Assembly (NCBI GenBank): GCA_030836805.1
Contig: JAUPLS010000150.1
Location: forward strand, 1-32,442
DNA length: 32,442 nt
Reading direction: 5' to 3'
Origin: Campylobacterota bacterium
GTDB lineage: Bacteria; Campylobacterota; Campylobacteria; Campylobacterales; Sulfurovaceae
A program made the position numbers and the translations under genes. The notes under the pieces are model-generated. The model was not told the origin of the DNA, ran no database searches, and was given only the letters and a program-made list of their open reading frames with translations. Below are positions 31,781 through 32,442 of the stretch, piece after piece; position 1 is the stretch's first letter, and every line of letters begins with the position of its first letter.

Positions 31781-32442
31781 ATGTTGTTCTTTAGATTTTG
31801 TCTAATCACACCACTCCTTCTTCTGGGCCCAAAAACAGTCTACGGAACAGATGAGGCGTCTAAACGTACGCTTAAGTCCAATATGAGGGAGGTTTATCAT
31901 CAAATCCCCGGCGGTGCGGAAACGTTTACACAAATGCTCTCAGAAGGCATATGGTACGGAAGAATCCGCTTTAACAGCTTCAAGTGGAACTGGGAAACGC
32001 AGACCGATCAAGATCAAAACAATTGGGCAACTGCGATAGGAAGCAGCCTGATCTACAAAAGCGCCTATCTTAGCGGCTTTGGTTTTACGGCAGGCCTTTA
32101 CACCTCTTACAATCCTTGGCATATGGATGCAGAAGATGTCAGATTTGTCAAATCGGGCAAAGATCTTTTTTCGCGCTATGAAGTGCTTCACGGAGGAAGA
32201 TTTGATTTGGCAACATTTGCCCAGTCCTATCTGGAATATAAAAACGAGCAGCTCTCTATTAAGGCAGGCCGCCAGATCTTTGAAAGTTTTTTAACCGCAA
32301 GTAACGATACTAAAATGATACCCAATACCTTTGAAGGCATGGCTCTAGAGTCACGGCATATTCCTCATACATTCATCAAAACAGCCTATCTCACCCGCCA
32401 AAAACTAAGAGACCACGAAACATTTCATCATCTTCTTGCTTA
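31781..32442 (+). CDS. OprD-like outer-membrane porin, 3' end beyond window
   Basis: The first 220 codons are present. A signal peptide (MLFFRFCLITPLLLLGPKTVYG) precedes a segment typical of Campylobacterota Opr-type porins: EGIWYGRIRFNSFKWNW near 55-71, SAYLSGFGFTAGLYTS near 93-108, YLEYKNEQLSIKAGRQIF near 151-168 and IPNTFEGMALESRHIP near 181-196. OprD-like porins pass small ions or organic acids. An excellent ribosome binding site (AAGGAGGAAGA) lies directly before the ATG. With ModE box 3 upstream, it may admit molybdate or tungstate, or help under metal shortage. The family call is from sequence character and is less sure than the other features. Confidence 0.8.
   Translation, partial: MLFFRFCLITPLLLLGPKTVYGTDEASKRTLKSNMREVYHQIPGGAETFTQMLSEGIWYGRIRFNSFKWNWETQTDQDQNNWATAIGSSLIYKSAYLSGFGFTAGLYTSYNPWHMDAEDVRFVKSGKDLFSRYEVLHGGRFDLATFAQSYLEYKNEQLSIKAGRQIFESFLTASNDTKMIPNTFEGMALESRHIPHTFIKTAYLTRQKLRDHETFHHLLA

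Noticed and set aside
1-32442. CRISPR arrays, insertion sequences or transposases
   Set aside because: No regularly spaced repeats, no transposase-like frame and no terminal inverted repeats were seen.

Overview
The window looks like a chromosomal segment of a Campylobacterota (Epsilonproteobacteria) bacterium, probably a free-living Sulfurovum/Sulfurimonas/Sulfuricurvum-type lithotroph rather than a Helicobacter or Campylobacter. The case rests on a complex I operon with two tandem NuoG subunits, a HP1264/Cj1575-like small protein in the NuoE position and a GltD-like flavoprotein in the NuoF position. Good -10 boxes with poor -35 boxes and an OprD-like porin fit as well. The exact genus cannot be fixed by eye.

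Region 1 (1-13471, minus strand) is a nearly complete nuo operon in the order A, B, C, D, E-like, F-like, G1, small ORF, G2, H, I, J, K, L (L cut by the window edge). Most neighbours overlap or lie a few bases apart. A 46-codon Cys-containing ORF that stops inside the nuoA start codon and a 43-codon ORF between the two nuoG genes are small candidate genes. Region 2 (13485-15439) is a spacer and a lone AAA+ ATPase with an Asn in Walker B.

Region 3 (15440-24740) holds a complete sugar phosphotransferase chain, unusual for this phylum. On the plus strand are an HPr-Enzyme I fusion and a NagE-type IICB permease. Convergent to them is a minus-strand operon: lipoprotein, nfo, FadL-type outer-membrane channel, a fusion of an acyl-CoA ligase to GlcNAc-6-phosphate deacetylase (NagA), IIA (Crr), and a 31-residue single-span membrane protein. 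That last gene is translationally coupled to crr and its 3' end overlaps that of nagE. The set suggests uptake and phosphorylation of an N-acylated amino sugar, removal of the acyl group, and its capture as a CoA thioester. The acyl chain length is unknown.

Region 4 (24774-32442, plus strand) has tRNA-Glu(UUC), a ModE regulator, and an operon of substrate-binding protein, TonB-dependent receptor, FecCD-type permease, ABC ATPase and a four-span membrane protein, followed by an OprD-like porin running off the end. Three ModE-box-like inverted repeats lie in the two promoter regions, and two of them sit in a 35-bp segment duplicated with one mismatch. This points to molybdate/tungstate (or a Mo/W chelate) taken up across both membranes through a TonB receptor and a B12/siderophore-type ABC importer, with a porin under the same control.
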